This document shows positions 7,738 through 17,800 of a DNA stretch of 64,000 nucleotides, piece by piece (the stretch's first letter is position 1; each line of letters opens with the position of its first letter). The DNA lies in assembly GCA_040218535.1 (NCBI GenBank), contig JAVJRG010000012.1, positions 1 to 64,000 on the forward strand, in the 5' to 3' direction. Under the pieces are notes generated by a model. The model saw nothing but the letters and a program-made list of their open reading frames with translations, searched no databases and had not been told where the DNA came from. The stretch comes from Lacipirellulaceae bacterium (GTDB lineage Bacteria; Planctomycetota; Planctomycetia; Pirellulales; Lacipirellulaceae). Position numbers and translations under genes: made by a program.

Positions 7738-8172
7738 ATGAATGAGATGCTCTGCAACGCGACCGCTGTGCTTGGCCGACTGATGTTGACCGGCATCTTT
7801 ATCATGAGCGCCTTGGGCAATAAGATCCCCAAGTTCAACGACGTGGCAGGGTACATGGCCGGTGAAGGCGTGCCGATGCCAAAGGTGGCGTTGGCTGGGG
7901 CGATTGTGTTTCTTTTGGCCGGCGGTTTCTCCATACTTCTTGGGTACAAGCCACGGATCGGAGCGACACTGCTTCTCGTCTTTCTGATACTCGCGACCTA
8001 CTACTTCCACGACTTCTGGAAGATTGATCAAGAAGCCGACCCACAGAAGTACCAAACAGAAATGATCGCCTTTATGAAGAACGCTGCACTGATGGGTGCC
8101 ATGTTGTTCATCATGGCCAACGGCGGTGGGCGGGCTTGCTTGAGTAAGCTCAAGGTCGAGGAGGAAGAGTAA
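7738..8172 (+). CDS. DoxX family membrane protein
   Basis: 144 residues with four hydrophobic segments (about 8-28, 48-68, 72-90, 110-128). The N-terminal GRLMLTGIFIMSALGNKIPKF and the second helix (VALAGAIVFLLAGGFSILLGYKP) match DoxX. Family members are quinone-linked or redox-associated inner-membrane proteins, though most have no proven substrate. Only four bases separate its stop from the stop of the convergent thioredoxin-domain gene. The acidic tail (KVEEEE) is unusual but short. Confidence 0.85.
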   Translation: MNEMLCNATAVLGRLMLTGIFIMSALGNKIPKFNDVAGYMAGEGVPMPKVALAGAIVFLLAGGFSILLGYKPRIGATLLLVFLILATYYFHDFWKIDQEADPQKYQTEMIAFMKNAALMGAMLFIMANGGGRACLSKLKVEEEE

Positions 8173-8176
8173 CTTC

Positions 8177-11122
8177 TTACTGACCTGGGAAGCTGACCTC
8201 TTCCAGTATGCCGCGGAGTTGTTCTTCAAACTTCGGCCCGGCACCGATGAACACGCGGGCGACCTTGCCTTCGCGGTCGATGACGACTGTTTGAGGGATG
8301 CCGCTCACTTGATACCGCTGGGCGGCAATTCCATCGCGGTCGAGGGCGACGGTGGGCGTGACTTTCATTCGCTCTAAAGCGCGGGCGATTTTGGCGGGAG
8401 ATTCCTGCATGTTCACCGCGACGATTTCCACGTTACGATCAGCGAACTCTTCCCCCAAACGGTCAATCATCGGCATCGCCTGCGTGCAGGGGCCGCACCA
8501 ACTGGCCCAGAAGTCCATTACCAAGACTTTGCCTTGATAGTCGCTGACCTTGAAGTTCTTCTTGATGAGCTTGCCATCTTTGACGAACGGTAAGGACATG
8601 TCCGGCGCTGGCTGACCGACGAGTGCGGAGTCAACACCGGCAGCCCCCTCCTCGTCGTCTTCACGTGGATCGGCGGCATGTTGCATTTTCCAGCGCTGAT
8701 AGGCCAGTTCGGCGGCAGCCTGTTCGATGCGATCACCAAGCAACAGTTGATCAACTTGGCCGAGATCGACACTGCACTTGCTCAGCACAAGACTCTTTCC
8801 CATGAGCTGCTTACCACTCAGTTCCTCGGGCGTAAAGGTAAGTCGCACACCATCAGATCGCACCGCTTGTACCCGCAAGCGTGAGCGGAATGCCTCGTCC
8901 TCGGCGGCGATTGCCTGTTCCGCTTCTTGATTCGCGTCGTCTTCTGCTTCCGCGTTGTCTTCTACTTCCGCGTTGGTCGATTCATCGAGCGACTCAGCCG
9001 TATCGGTGGGAAGCGGCGGAGGATCGCCGAGCCAGATGATGCGAGCGACCTTTTTCCGCTCGATACGTTGCTGTTCGAGCCGAACTTCCACGACGGCCCA
9101 TCGATCATCGAGACTGACAAGCCGGCAACGCAAATAGTCGCCGAAGATGGAAACGAGCAAATGCGTTGGCGGATTGTTCCTTTGCAGGCGCGGGAGCGTC
9201 AGCAATTGATCGCGACGATCGCTGGTCACCCGGCCATCGACGCCCTTGGTGATCAATTCGATCGCTTTCACTTCGGAATGTGGTACGAACGTGGCCTCCG
9301 TCAGTGGCGACTTAAAGGTGACGCCTCGGCTATCGATCGACTCGACACGGCTTGGCAGTTTATCTCCGGCGCGCAGATAAATCGCAGGGCCGCCCTTCCC
9401 GATTGACGAGCCATTTCCACCGGTGAACGCATTCAGCAGGCCGTTCATTAGCTTCGGACGCTGCACCCGCCGCCTCGCTTGCATCTGTTTCTGCTGAAGA
9501 CTGGGCTTGGGCGGAGGGTCGCGATAGACCAGGCGACCAGACACATCGTTGAGCAAAGGAAGGGCCTTGTCACTGCCGCGCGGCTGCCAGTGCAAGGGGC
9601 TCGATTGCTCGTCACCCCCACCAGGAACGAGGATTCCTTTCATGAACGACTTCTCACCACCAGCCAAAGAAACCTCGAGACGGGCAACTTGGCCGTCGGG
9701 GGCTGGCTGTGCTTGCTTACTTGTGGCAGAACTGCTCGCCGAAGGTATTCCCATCAGCGTACGCACGTTTTCGAGAGGAACTTCAAAGTCATCCTTAAGT
9801 GCCGAGCAAGAAAGCACCAAAGCATCTTCGGCAATTCGGACGAGGTCGCCGCGCAGCCGCAGACCGGTGTGTAGAGAGAGTCGCACACTGCCTTTGACAG
9901 TAGCCGCTTCGCCTGAAAAGGCGATCTCCGCGACGGTGTCTGCCGCTAGTGTTTGCTCGTCTGCGGTCGCTTGGCTCGCTTCATCAGCAGCTTCATCAGC
10001 TGAGGTCGATTGAATCACTAAACTCTGCGATTCGGAGTCGTATCCGATGATCTCGCCGTAGCGGACCTTTCCGTCTCGTAGTTGGATGCGGGTCCCTGCT
10101 TGTTTCACTTCTGCCGGAACTCGTCCATCCCAGCGGCTGATCCTGAGGCGATCCAGTGAGAGATCGCCTTCACGATTCCCGAAACGAATCCCTCCGTAGA
10201 TCGGCAGTTCCTGGCCTGCCTTTGGATTCATTAACTCCGTTAGCTTTCCAAGTTGCCTTTGTTTCTTCTTCGCCTCCTTCTTTGGCGATGACCGCACACT
10301 CAGGTCTGCTAGGGTTTGTCCTGCGGGAGTCGTTACAAGCAATCGCCCAGCCGCCTGATCTAGGTGCAGCAACAAATGCAATCGCCCTGCTTGCTTGCCC
10401 ACCGTGCGCAGCACAGCGAGGTCTGCCTCCTTATCGGTCTCTCGCACGGCAACGACTGAGTTAGAAAGGACATCCACCATGAAAGCCTGCTTGAAGACCT
10501 CTTCACTTTCATTGACACCTAGACCAATGGTAAAGTCGGGGACGCGATTCCAGGAGATTTCCAACTCGATACAGCTCTGCGCTGGCAACTTCACATCACG
10601 ATAGATCGAAACTTGCTTTCCGGTGGACTTCAAACTGCCTGAGGCTTGCTGCCAAGAGCCCTTCTCCGAAGGTTTCCAGTCCGCCAAATCGTCCGGTCCG
10701 AGATAGACCAAGTCTTTCCCGTTGTTCCAGGACGAAATTCGCCGTACGCTTGCGCGGCGCAATTGCATCACTTTTGCGCTCTCGCGTTTGACGGAGAACC
10801 AATCCTCAGAAACTGCCGTCAGATCACCGAAAACCAGATCGCCATCCTGCAGTTCAAAGCAAAACATCCCGGAGGGTGTTTCAACGCGTTCGGGCCTCGG
10901 AAACTGCATCGCGGAAATTTGCGGCCAAGGGAATTCATAAACGCCTTTGGCGAAAGAAGGGGCCCAGCGGACCTTCTCGGAATCCTCACTCGCGACAGGG
11001 CTGCCGGCCAGATGGTCGCCGTTAGCTAAGTGAAGGACAACGTTCTGTGTTGTCGCCACACCATTCACTGCGTTCGCGAATGAGAAGCACAGGACAATGC
11101 TAACACAGATAAATCGATGCAT
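8177..11122 (-). CDS. Large exported protein with C-terminal TlpA/thioredoxin domain
   Basis: 981 residues from the ATG at 11122; an upstream GTG at 11131 is in frame but further from the AGAAG. A signal peptide covers residues 1-22. The long middle has repeated beta-rich units centred on 'L-x-x-G-D-x-L-x-G' (HLANGDHLAGS, LHTGLRLRGD, YLRAGDKLPS), probably small barrels binding a surface ligand, and an acidic linker (TNAEVEDNAEAEDD). The last 140 residues are a thioredoxin fold of the TlpA/ResA type: FWASWCGPC with CGPC at about 876-879, and the cis-proline segment SGIPQTVVID. It likely acts as a periplasmic thiol oxidoreductase. Isolated from neighbours by a large palindromic repeat. Confidence 0.82.
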   Translation of the reverse strand: MHRFICVSIVLCFSFANAVNGVATTQNVVLHLANGDHLAGSPVASEDSEKVRWAPSFAKGVYEFPWPQISAMQFPRPERVETPSGMFCFELQDGDLVFGDLTAVSEDWFSVKRESAKVMQLRRASVRRISSWNNGKDLVYLGPDDLADWKPSEKGSWQQASGSLKSTGKQVSIYRDVKLPAQSCIELEISWNRVPDFTIGLGVNESEEVFKQAFMVDVLSNSVVAVRETDKEADLAVLRTVGKQAGRLHLLLHLDQAAGRLLVTTPAGQTLADLSVRSSPKKEAKKKQRQLGKLTELMNPKAGQELPIYGGIRFGNREGDLSLDRLRISRWDGRVPAEVKQAGTRIQLRDGKVRYGEIIGYDSESQSLVIQSTSADEAADEASQATADEQTLAADTVAEIAFSGEAATVKGSVRLSLHTGLRLRGDLVRIAEDALVLSCSALKDDFEVPLENVRTLMGIPSASSSATSKQAQPAPDGQVARLEVSLAGGEKSFMKGILVPGGGDEQSSPLHWQPRGSDKALPLLNDVSGRLVYRDPPPKPSLQQKQMQARRRVQRPKLMNGLLNAFTGGNGSSIGKGGPAIYLRAGDKLPSRVESIDSRGVTFKSPLTEATFVPHSEVKAIELITKGVDGRVTSDRRDQLLTLPRLQRNNPPTHLLVSIFGDYLRCRLVSLDDRWAVVEVRLEQQRIERKKVARIIWLGDPPPLPTDTAESLDESTNAEVEDNAEAEDDANQEAEQAIAAEDEAFRSRLRVQAVRSDGVRLTFTPEELSGKQLMGKSLVLSKCSVDLGQVDQLLLGDRIEQAAAELAYQRWKMQHAADPREDDEEGAAGVDSALVGQPAPDMSLPFVKDGKLIKKNFKVSDYQGKVLVMDFWASWCGPCTQAMPMIDRLGEEFADRNVEIVAVNMQESPAKIARALERMKVTPTVALDRDGIAAQRYQVSGIPQTVVIDREGKVARVFIGAGPKFEEQLRGILEEVSFPGQ

Positions 11123-11181
11123 GACAAACACGTTTCTTCTTGATCGTTGGTCACTGGGTGTTGACTGTGTATCAATCTACC

Positions 11182-11489
11182 CCGAAGGGGTTTCGTAATT
11201 CAGCCCAGGGTAAGATCATCCGAGCCTAAGCGAGGAGGATCGCCACCCTGGGTTATCATCGTGTCTCAAGTGAGCGACCGAGTAGCAAGGCATGGCTACC
11301 GGCGGCACGTTGGCGAGGTCGCAACAGGCCGAGGCAATCCTTTCCGATTTCGACCTCGAATGCGCTATCCGGTAACCATGACGTGTTGCTCGGTCGATTC
11401 TTCTTGGTTTCTCGTTACCCAGGGTGGCGGTCACACTCGCTGACGCTCGTGATGACCTTACCCTGGGCTATATTACGAAACCCCTTCGG
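11182..11489. repeat. 308-bp palindromic intergenic element
   Basis: The whole interval is an imperfect inverted repeat. The outer arms CCGAAGGGGTTTCGTAAT (from 11182) and its complement (to 11489) are perfect; the arms continue as AGCCCAGGGTAA, then CGCCACCCTGGGT (11241) against ACCCAGGGTGGCG (11416), then CGACCGAGTAGCAAGGCAT (from 11276) against its partner ending at 11396, and CATGGCTACCGG against CCGGTAACCATG. The centre is near 11335. It has no coding capacity. It fills the gap between the thioredoxin-domain gene and the prenyltransferase-like gene and resembles a MITE or REP-type unit. Confidence 0.85.
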
Positions 11490-11531
11490 TGTAGTGTTTG
11501 AAAAAAATCTGAAACTGCCGCGGCCATCGAA

Positions 11532-12596
11532 TCACCGCTCGTAGATGGGGAGAAATCGGAAGTTGAGGGCCAACGCCAGCAGCGACATTTTCGTTCCAAC
11601 CTCAGGACCAAATTGGCCGGTGAAACTACCATCCTTCTTCTGCTTCGCCTTGAGACGACGTACCAGGAGTTTGTTCCATTTCTCCCAAGCTTCGATGTCG
11701 CCTTGAAAGAGCGCCTGGGCTTGGTAGTAGTCCGCGTACTCTTGGTAATGATTGTTGGACGTCTGTTCGAGACGCGCCGTGAGATAGCCGAGCGTCGCTT
11801 TGTACTCGGGCAAGTCTTTCCTCCTGGCGACGGAGTAGACCAGCGAAGCGATCGAAATCCGAGCGATCGACTCATCGAAGCCGCCGCCGAAGCCACCCGA
11901 GTAGCCGACCTGGCCGGAATCACTCGTCATGTTCGTGTAATAGTTGATCGCTTTGTCGATCGATTCGTCAGGGACTTCGATCCCCGCGTTACGGGCTGCC
12001 AACAGGCCGACCAACACGGCTCCGCTTACAGACGTGTCCGCATCGTTGGCTTGAGGCGAATAACGCCAGGCGCCTGTCGGGTTGTTTTTCTGAGAGGTGA
12101 TCGCACTGCGGACGGCCAATTCAAGAGCCTGCCCAATTGTTCGCTTTCCCTTCGTCCCCGCGGGCCATAAGGTCCGCTCGTCAACGGCTCCATAAGCTTC
12201 TGCCAAGCCCAAGATGGCAAAGCCGTGATGGTACATCGAGTTGCCGAAGTAGCCGGTTTTCGCATCCTGGGCGTTGATCATATTCCGCAGGGCCTTGCGG
12301 ATGTTGTTGCTGTAGACGCCAAAGTTGGGGTCTTCTCCAGAAGCAAGAAACACCATGACGCCCATCCCCGTCGTGCCCGGCCCTTGGTAGCCCCCGGTCC
12401 AGTTCCCTTGTTCGGTTTGCTTGGTTGCGAGGAATTGGAGGCCACGGTCGTACATCTCGCGCACGTCGCGCGGAACGACTTCGCCATAGCGGACATTGGG
12501 AAGCTGGGCCTGGCCGCTAGAGGCCAAAACCGCCAGCAAGCCCAGCACGAGTAGAGGTCGTCTCGTCATGAAGTATTTGGTCACACTCAGACTCAC
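11532..12596 (-). CDS. Secreted prenyltransferase/squalene-cyclase-fold protein
   Basis: 354 residues; the ATG at 12569 (MTRRPLLVLGL) is the more likely start of the signal peptide, which ends near GQAQ. The mature protein has repeated alpha-hairpins with QW-like motifs: LATKQTEQGNWTGGYQG, NPTGAWRYSP, KQKKDGSFTGQFG, each followed by a helix pair. This is the alpha6-alpha6 toroid of terpene cyclases and prenyltransferases. The DxDD motif of squalene-hopene cyclases is not apparent, so it may be non-catalytic. It is the last gene of the operon beginning with MoxR; planctomycetes often pair such proteins with VWA/BatA proteins. The substrate is unknown. Confidence 0.82.
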   Translation of the reverse strand: MSLSVTKYFMTRRPLLVLGLLAVLASSGQAQLPNVRYGEVVPRDVREMYDRGLQFLATKQTEQGNWTGGYQGPGTTGMGVMVFLASGEDPNFGVYSNNIRKALRNMINAQDAKTGYFGNSMYHHGFAILGLAEAYGAVDERTLWPAGTKGKRTIGQALELAVRSAITSQKNNPTGAWRYSPQANDADTSVSGAVLVGLLAARNAGIEVPDESIDKAINYYTNMTSDSGQVGYSGGFGGGFDESIARISIASLVYSVARRKDLPEYKATLGYLTARLEQTSNNHYQEYADYYQAQALFQGDIEAWEKWNKLLVRRLKAKQKKDGSFTGQFGPEVGTKMSLLALALNFRFLPIYER

Positions 12597-12636
12597 AACA
12601 AAATAAGTTGAACCACGGAGGTACTCTAATCAAAAC

Positions 12637-13758
12637 TTAAGGGTCGATGATCAAGTTGAGATTCTCCCCGACTGGTAAGATCAACTTCCCCTCAATCACT
12701 TCGCCCTTCACTTCGACGACTTCTTCGCCCGCCTCCTCCTCAATCAAACGAACTAAGGCTTCAAAATCGTCATCGTCTATCTGTCCGAAGGGGTCGTCCA
12801 CTTCGAGCTGTAGATCGGCGGGTGCCCCGTCGCCGAGGAACTTCTTGATGGCCTTGTCGATCTGGGCCTCACGCAACGCCTTGCCGACAACGTCCTCGTC
12901 TTCTTCCTCTTGAACAAACGGTTCGACACCTTGTTGCTTCAAGTGGTTCTTATAGTGGCGGCCTTGCTGATACATTTTGAGCAACGCGCGGCCTTGTGCG
13001 CCAGGAACTGCCGCGGTGACTTTCTCTTTGCTGATCTGGCTGAGGTGATAGATCAAATAAATCTGATCGCTTTGTCCAAACACCGTCGGTGGGTGAGTTT
13101 CAGTGAGGATCAACTTCAAGAGCGCTTTCCGCTCTTTCTCTTTAAGTGGAACCTGCTTCTCCAGATTCATGACGTGTAGTTCGACGAGCGCCTGGTATCG
13201 AAACTTTCGTCGAGCCGCATCCGCTTGGCGACGTTCTTTCCCTTGCTCTTTGTTGAGCGTGCTATCGGCGACTTTTTTGAGCATCGAGCCCTGGTTAAAC
13301 AGTCCGGCGCCTAGCTTTTGCTGCAAGGGCTGGATGTCGTTCCAAATCTTGTTGAACTCCTGTTGATCGTGCCGTACCTTCATAAACTTTTCGCGAACAA
13401 CATGATATTCGTAAAAGAACGAGCGAATGTCGGCTTCTCCGGCTAGTCGCAATTTCTCTTCTTGCGATTCGTTCAACTCACACGAACGGCTGATCTCTTC
13501 AATGGTGAGTTGCAACTCCAGCTCCAGCTTCTTCCGCTGTTTCGAGGCGGAACCTTGATGCTGGAACACCCACTGCTCGAATTGTTCGGGTGAGACTTCA
13601 AAGTGATTCTGCGCGACGGCGCCTTCTTCCTCAAACTCCAGCCAGCCATCATCCTCACTGCGCGCAGTCTCGGTGAGTGCGCATAGGACGAATACCGCGG
13701 CAAGCATTTTTTTGGCCACGGATTTCACGGATGTCACGGATTTTGGATGGACTTTCAT
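12637..13758 (-). CDS. Secreted hypothetical protein, paralogous in layout to the next upstream gene
   Basis: 373 residues with an N-terminal export signal (core MLAAVFVLCALTETARS). The first 17 residues (KSVTSVKSVAKK) come from a tandem DNA repeat, so ATG 13707 is an alternative start, although that version lacks basic residues before the core. The body is helical and charged. It shares a pattern with the 335-aa neighbour: C-x(5)-Q-x(2)-KL-x-A-G, a later NKEQ, then an L...L...L segment with KERKALL. The C-terminus is acidic. No known domain was recognised. Its position in the MoxR operon suggests an envelope role. Confidence 0.65.
   Translation of the reverse strand: MKVHPKSVTSVKSVAKKMLAAVFVLCALTETARSEDDGWLEFEEEGAVAQNHFEVSPEQFEQWVFQHQGSASKQRKKLELELQLTIEEISRSCELNESQEEKLRLAGEADIRSFFYEYHVVREKFMKVRHDQQEFNKIWNDIQPLQQKLGAGLFNQGSMLKKVADSTLNKEQGKERRQADAARRKFRYQALVELHVMNLEKQVPLKEKERKALLKLILTETHPPTVFGQSDQIYLIYHLSQISKEKVTAAVPGAQGRALLKMYQQGRHYKNHLKQQGVEPFVQEEEDEDVVGKALREAQIDKAIKKFLGDGAPADLQLEVDDPFGQIDDDDFEALVRLIEEEAGEEVVEVKGEVIEGKLILPVGENLNLIIDP
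13717..13741. repeat. Three tandem CACGGAT units at 9-bp period
   Basis: CACGGAT occurs at 13717-13723, 13726-13732 and 13735-13741. The 9-bp period keeps frame on the minus strand and encodes the repeated SV(K/T) tripeptides at the N-terminus of the 373-aa protein. Similar ACGGATTTCACGGAT strings are frequent intergenic repeats in planctomycetes (from memory). Confidence 0.75.
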
Positions 13759-13824
13759 GCGTGGTCGATATCTTGTTTCACAGTACTCACTGAATTAATT
13801 GCACCCTACATCGTAGTTATCGAA

Positions 13825-14832
13825 CTATCCTTCCGGCTCCAGCTTCTCAGGCTTGAAGGGTTCCATCTGCGGGACGTTGTGGAACATGTGCATGCCACCG
13901 AAAAAATGGTTGTGCTGGTTCTTGGCCAAATCCTTCCAAATCTTCTGTTGTCGCTCATTTAAGAGCGGTTTGACAAGCTTGTCGGGGATCTGCGGAATCG
14001 ACTCGCTGCCGTGGATGAGGTTCTGTACGTGATTCATCCATTGTTGCTGCCAGCCTTCTTCGAGCTTTGTCATGAGTTCAGCACGCTGGCTCTCGGAAAG
14101 AATTAGTCGCTTGTCCAACAACACAATCAAATTGCGGACCGCGGCACGTTTCTCGTACTGTTTTCGATCTTTCTCTTCCTGAGCCAAAAGATCGCGTTGC
14201 TCCTTGGTGAAAATCTCCTTCGCGGTTTTCTCAAGCGCTTGCGTGATTGCGGAACTTGGATCCGCGTTCACGGCACCCTGACCAACATTTATCACAGGCC
14301 TTATTAACTGCTGGCCCCCATTCTGTATTGGTACTTGTTGCATGGCCATCGCACGCACCGATTTGTCGAGTGCTTCATTTCCAGCGGCCAGTAACTTTTC
14401 CTGCTGCTCAAACGTCGGACGACAAACACTTCGCCAGTGATGGAGCTTCGAGTTCAACTGCGTTTCGTACTGGGGACGAAACTGCTGCTCCATCGCCAAC
14501 ACTTGCGGATCGATCTGGACGATCGGAAAGGCTTCCCACTCTTGTTCCTTGAGCTTCTGCGCAAGGGCCGTTTGCGTAGTGAACTGAGTGATGCCGATCA
14601 AGGGCGTCCCCGAGAGGCTCGGCATGTAGACCGCGTCGCCCGGATTGAGAAGCGGGATTGGTTGAAATCCCGGTTGGACCGGCATGGCGAAATCAGCGAC
14701 AAGCTCCAAGGCGGAACACGTCTGAACGCTGACGGCGAGAACAAGAATAATGCAGGTCAGATTCCTTACGTCGGAGGCGAACCGAGCCCCTCTCAGGAAT
14801 GACACCCCGTCTCGAATCCTCGCACTCATCAC
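13825..14832 (-). CDS. Secreted hypothetical protein with helical repeats
   Basis: 335 residues with a basic N-terminus followed by a hydrophobic core (LTCIILVLAVSVQTCSA), so exported. The mature protein is mostly helical with three 'L-x-x-x-Q' segments (TFEQQEKLLAAG, LILSESQRAELM, LLNERQQKIW), reminiscent of LTxxQ-type periplasmic proteins, although this is only a resemblance. It matches the 373-aa downstream protein in layout and may be a diverged paralogue. Its start overlaps the stop of the preceding gene (ATGA at 14829-14832), showing translational coupling. No function can be assigned. Confidence 0.68.
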   Translation of the reverse strand: MMSARIRDGVSFLRGARFASDVRNLTCIILVLAVSVQTCSALELVADFAMPVQPGFQPIPLLNPGDAVYMPSLSGTPLIGITQFTTQTALAQKLKEQEWEAFPIVQIDPQVLAMEQQFRPQYETQLNSKLHHWRSVCRPTFEQQEKLLAAGNEALDKSVRAMAMQQVPIQNGGQQLIRPVINVGQGAVNADPSSAITQALEKTAKEIFTKEQRDLLAQEEKDRKQYEKRAAVRNLIVLLDKRLILSESQRAELMTKLEEGWQQQWMNHVQNLIHGSESIPQIPDKLVKPLLNERQQKIWKDLAKNQHNHFFGGMHMFHNVPQMEPFKPEKLEPEG

Positions 14833-17800
14833 TCGCCCCCCGATTTTTCGAGGCGGCTAAAGTACTCGTCTAGCCCAGCGCGGAACTCAGCGGGGAGCGT
14901 CTCACCCGTTTCGCCTGTGGCGTGCGAAACATCACGTACTTCGCGTACTTCTTTTTCGTTCTGGCCACGTCCCACCAGTGCAATTGCCGGCGTGTCTGTA
15001 TCGCCACCGCCACCACCGCCGGGGCTGGAACCCCCGCCGCCACCACCATTGGGGTTCATCTTTTTGGAGCGAAGTAAGAGCTCGATGGCCTCCGTCTCTG
15101 CAGCAATCGCCGGCGGACCCGTTTCAGGGAGCCCCAAGATATCGACCACCTCGTCCATAACTTGGGAAACAGCCGTTAGGATTTGCAGCTCCTTGCCAAA
15201 GTGTTTCTCCGCGTCTTTGAGTTCCCGAATGCGGTCCCCCAGGTCGATCACTCGGAAGTTGAGGTCGTCTTGCGCTTCGGAGAGGCGGCGTGCTTCGTCG
15301 GCATGGACCGTCTCGTCGACAGCCGCTTTGGCTTGTTCAGCGACACGTGTTTCTTCGCGAAGGTTGATCTCGGCTTCGAGGATCTTCATTGCTTCAAGCA
15401 CCAACGACGGTGGCAAGCTATCGGGGGAAGCTCCCCCCGGGCAGCAGCCGGAGCAAGCCGGATCGACCAAGTCGTCTGCCCAACGGTCCATGGTGTCCGA
15501 CCAGTACTCCGTCTGAGCGATGGCGAGGCCTTGCTTCTTCTGGATGTCGTCACCCAACCGACGCAGCCCACCGATGATGTCCTCTTCACGCATCTCGTCG
15601 AGGACCGCTTTGAAACGCGTCATGCGGCGACGTTGATAGTAAGCGTCGAGGTCGTCCATGATGAACGACACGTCGAGGGTGCTCTTCTCTTCTTCCTCGG
15701 TTAGTTCTTCAAGCTCTCGCTTGCTTTGGCCGGCGAGTGCCTGAGGCGAAAGACCAAACGCCTTGTCGAGTTGCTCACCAACGCGACCGCCAATTTTGTA
15801 TTGACGACGAGAGGCAGCCTTCAAGCGTTTCACCAGCGTGCTGCCTTCGAGATTCGCCAGAATCTCGTTCAACTCGTCGGCGATCTTCTCGAACTCCGCG
15901 AGCAAGTCTTCCTGTTCAGTGACGGCTTCGTCAAGCTTCTCCTCGGCGGGCGTTTGATTTGCTTTGGGCTTGGGCTTTTGCTTGCCACTACCCATCACCG
16001 TGGTGGTTGGAAGCGTGAACTTGCCTTTGCTGCTTTTCTTCTTTTGACCGTCCGGTTCTAGCTCGTCCGTGTTTGGGGATACGTGACTCGACTCGCGATC
16101 TGCGATGCTCGGCACCTGTGGCTTTGGCTTATCGTTGGGGTCTTGCTCCTGAGGTTTCCCGCCGCCTGACGTATCGCGAACCATTCCCGCCTGAGGGGCC
16201 GATTTACTCTTGTTTTGCTTACCAGCCAACTTGGGTGCCTCGGACGACTTTTGCAGGAGGTCCGCAACCGAAGGCATCCGGTTCTCAGAGATTTCCCCCA
16301 ACACGCCTAGCATCTCCGCCCAACGTTCGAGGTGGCCCACGCCGATTTCCGGATTGCGCGAGGCCTCGCGAACTAACTCTTCCCCGGCTGCCGTCAGCCG
16401 GCGCAAGCGGCGGCCATTGGTCCGTTCGGCAGCGGCTTGCTTTTCAACCTTGCGACGCGTGTCTGCCTGGTCCAGTTCAGCGGCGGTCATGTCCCGCAGT
16501 TCACGATTGGATTCGTAAAGTTGCAACTCGCGATCGCGCACTTCGAGAGCTTGGCGGTGCCATTTGTTGAGCTGCTCGGTCATCCAAATCGCATGCTGGT
16601 CGGGCGTCAGCACGTACAGAATATGTGGCGGCGAATAGATCCGTCCACGGTCTGGGAAGTAATCCTCAGCGAAGATACGGAGTTCGATCGGCTGCGGATC
16701 GATGCCCAACGACTTCGCAGAGAACACGCCCTGCACGGCGAGCGTCTCGGACATGTGGGTGCCGGGAGCCAAGATTCGTTCACCGCGGGCGGGCTTCTCT
16801 ACCGCTTGGGCAAAGCCCCGCCATTCGTAGCCAACCCGTTGAACGCCGTAGTCGTCTCGGGCGCGGATCTGGAACTTGAGCAACTCGGTCTCTAGAACGA
16901 CCTTCTGGCGAGGAAGGTTCTCGATAACAAGCGTTGGCTCCTCATCGTCAATCGCAGAGACAGAGACTTTGAAAGGCTCGATACCCGACAACCCATGCAC
17001 GTCGGTCCAGGCAATTTCGTGCTTGACGGATTCTTCGACGAGTTCCGAATCGCTGGTGATGGTCGCCCCTTGGGGCGGGCGATCGTTCCCATCAATGCTC
17101 GCAGAAACCAGATCGCGACTCGTAGTAGCTGCGAGTGAAACACGACTTCCCTTCACTACGGAGACGGCACCGCCGCGTACGTCTTTCTCTAACGGTTCAG
17201 TACGTCCCAGGTATTCGGGCAATTCGACGGTCGCTGTCAGCTCGGTCAGTTCGGGACGCAAAGTGGGCTCAATCTGCACTTCGTGGTTGGCGTCTCCTAC
17301 GGTCAGTTCGAGAGTGCCGTCACCGATTTGGGCCGGCATTTCGAGGTGGTACTTCTGCTCGGTCAACTCCGAGACCACCGGACGCTGCTTGCCGATCCGC
17401 GCTTCCGCTGTTTCCGGCTGCCAGCGGGAAGTTTCTTGCAATTGAACATCAAGTTCAAACGGCTCGCCGTGGGCGACGATCATTTTCTCGGGTAGCGGCT
17501 CGACAGCGGCGAAGGTGTACCGTGGCGTATCACGCCAAGGTTGCGTCAGACGGGCCCAAGCATTCGCGGCTGCCTCGGGAAACAAGAGGGCAAGCGCTAC
17601 AGCCCCGGCGGTTCCCGCGGCAGCGACGGTTGTCCACGGTCCGCGACGCGAAGGGGGTGTCGCCGTGGTAAAGTCTCGCTTCTTGGCGTCGGTCGCCACT
17701 TGGTTGATCGCCGCGGCAACGAGCGTTTTCGATCGGGCTTGTTCGCTCTGATCTTCGGCCAACTCGATTACACCCAAGAGTTGATCGCCAATCCGAGGCA

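Noticed and set aside
8177-11131. Many long open frames on the opposite strand of the thioredoxin-domain gene
   Set aside because: They have no motif and mirror codon bias of the real gene; the same applies to antisense frames of other large genes.
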